The notes beneath the pieces were generated by a model. The model was not told where the DNA came from. It made no database searches and saw only the letters and a list, made by a program, of their open reading frames with translations. The translations under genes and the position numbers were made by a program. From the NCBI RefSeq assembly GCF_001645185.1, contig NZ_LXTQ01000001.1, positions 558,001 to 622,000 on the forward strand: a stretch of 64,000 nucleotides of DNA, written 5' to 3'. Positions 63,023 to 64,000 of this stretch are shown here, piece after piece. The stretch is from Methylobacillus sp. MM3 (GTDB lineage Bacteria; Pseudomonadota; Gammaproteobacteria; Burkholderiales; Methylophilaceae). The first letter of the stretch is position 1, and every line of letters begins with the position of its first letter.

Positions 63023-64000
63023 TCAGGCGGCCTGCGTTTTGAGAGTCACCACTTCCGCCCCGGCCTTGAGCTTGTCCAGGTAATCAGCCCATAGCTGCAT
63101 CATTTTCCGGCGTTCATCAAGGTGAGCGGTCCGGTTATAGGCGCGCCCATTTGGATCGCGTACTGCATGGGCCAGTTGGTGCTCGATAAAATCAGGCCTC
63201 ACTCCCAACACCTCATCCAGGATGGTGCGAGCCATTGCTCGGAAGCCATGACCGGACATTTCATCCTTTCCGATATTCATCCTGCGCATGGCAGCCAGAA
63301 TGGCGTTATCGCTCATGGGTCTGCCATTGGTGCGCGCCCCAGGAAACACATACCGGCCCGAACCTGTCAGGGCGTGAAGTTCGCGTAAAATTTCGACAGC
63401 CTGCCGGGATAGGGGTACAAGGTGCGGGGTTTGCGTTTTGGTCACGGTGTAGCGCCATTCGCCGGCATCAAGATCTATATCAGACCACGCCGCCTGCCGT
63501 AGCTCACCTGGTCGAACGAAAACCAATGGGGCAAGTCGCAAGGCGCACTTTGTGACGAATGAGCCGGTATAACTATCAAACGCTCGAAGCATAGGGGCGA
63601 CCTTGGCAGGTTCGGTTACGGCGGCAAGGTGGGTTTCCCTTGCTGGCGGCAAAGCTCCTCGCAGATCGGCTGATATGTCTCTGGATGCTCTACCCGTTGC
63701 CACGGCATAGCGCAACACCTGCCCGCAGTTTTGCAAAGCCCGGTGTGCGGTTTCCAATGCGCCACGCGATTCAATCCGCCGGGCAGTTGCGAGAAGTTCA
63801 GGGGCAGTAAGATCGGCGATGGCTTTACTACCAATCCAAGGGAAAATATCACGCTCCAGGCGCCGAATGATTCTCGCGCCATGAGACTCCGTCCAGCTCG
63901 CCGCATTTTTTGCGTACCACTCGCGGGCGATTACTTCAAAACTATTAGCAGCCTTCTCAGCACCTGCAGCCTTCACTGCTTTCTTCGTTTCACCGGGGTC
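63023..64000 (-). CDS. P4-type tyrosine integrase, partial
   Basis: The frame runs off the right edge, so the N-terminal arm-binding domain (DUF4102) is outside the window; about 325 residues are seen. The core-binding domain and catalytic domain are intact, with FVRPGELR (Arg), HGFRAMART (His-x-x-Arg), HAVRD and YNRTAHLDERR (Tyr nucleophile). It integrates and excises the element whose genes lie to its left. The attachment site is expected beyond 64000, with its partner near 51200-51900. Confidence 0.93.
   Translation of the reverse strand, partial: DPGETKKAVKAAGAEKAANSFEVIAREWYAKNAASWTESHGARIIRRLERDIFPWIGSKAIADLTAPELLATARRIESRGALETAHRALQNCGQVLRYAVATGRASRDISADLRGALPPARETHLAAVTEPAKVAPMLRAFDSYTGSFVTKCALRLAPLVFVRPGELRQAAWSDIDLDAGEWRYTVTKTQTPHLVPLSRQAVEILRELHALTGSGRYVFPGARTNGRPMSDNAILAAMRRMNIGKDEMSGHGFRAMARTILDEVLGVRPDFIEHQLAHAVRDPNGRAYNRTAHLDERRKMMQLWADYLDKLKAGAEVVTLKTQAA

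Overview
The window looks like the chromosome of a betaproteobacterium (GC-rich; wrbA beside a DUF2069 gene; surE-pcm-nlpD; Wsp-type chemosensory genes). A Gallionellales/Nitrosomonadales-type organism is my guess, not something the sequence proves. No rRNA, no convincing tRNA and no CRISPR array were seen.

Layout. (1) 1-2174: a small exported protein, wrbA, a HugZ-like flavin/heme protein and a DUF2069 membrane protein. (2) 2547-24068: a 21.5 kb one-strand signalling cluster: CheW, CheR-TPR, CheW, a TonB-dependent receptor, a YfiR-like periplasmic protein, four chemoreceptors in tandem, a CheA-receiver hybrid, CheB, a multi-receiver hybrid kinase, a single receiver, a GAF-PAS-GGDEF-EAL-receiver protein and a last receiver. 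The CheW-CheR(TPR)-CheW ... CheA-REC, CheB order is that of the Wsp (c-di-GMP) pathway, but the usual single receptor is replaced by a TonB/YfiR/CHASE8-like input plus three further receptors, and the usual WspR by a dual GGDEF-EAL protein. (3) 24324-27142: surE-pcm-nlpD and a small membrane protein, with no rpoS following. (4) 27186-36985: redox genes: thioredoxin-like protein, nitroreductase, a molybdenum hydroxylase operon (xdhC, 2Fe-2S subunit, Mo subunit, mocA), old yellow enzyme, YceI, pirin, a DODA-type dioxygenase and a divergent LysR regulator with operator-like repeats. (5) 37081-40291: psiE-like gene, nnrD, moxR and a self-regulated ArsR-type repressor. (6) 40401-50038: a tightly packed seven-gene lipid operon (aas, Tat amidohydrolase, lplT, fatty acid hydroxylase, KAS III fused to a heme-oxygenase-like diiron domain, phospholipase D-type synthase, unknown protein). 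(7) 50039-51280: AT-richer intergenic DNA holding a 53-codon minus-strand peptide gene with a strong ribosome site, a sigma-54-type promoter and two 18-bp enhancer-like sites. (8) About 51200-64000 and beyond: an integrated element, nearly all on the minus strand: P4-type integrase (cut by the window edge), HigBA, RadC-like, AlpA, a large Toprim/DUF927 protein, a short phage tail block with a probable -1 frameshift site, and two inverted 144-bp iteron/hairpin repeats near its ends.

How the parts work together. Region 2 probably senses an outer-membrane/periplasmic signal and several cytoplasmic or membrane cues, integrates them on one CheA, and feeds c-di-GMP turnover and receiver-based outputs rather than flagellar motors (no flagellar genes, cheY-cheZ pair or cheD here). 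Region 6 probably recycles lysophospholipids and makes or tailors an unusual lipid. The most unusual items are the Wsp/Yfi hybrid cluster, the sigma-54-driven acidic-leader peptide, the KAS III-diiron fusion operon, and the inverted iteron repeats of the element.
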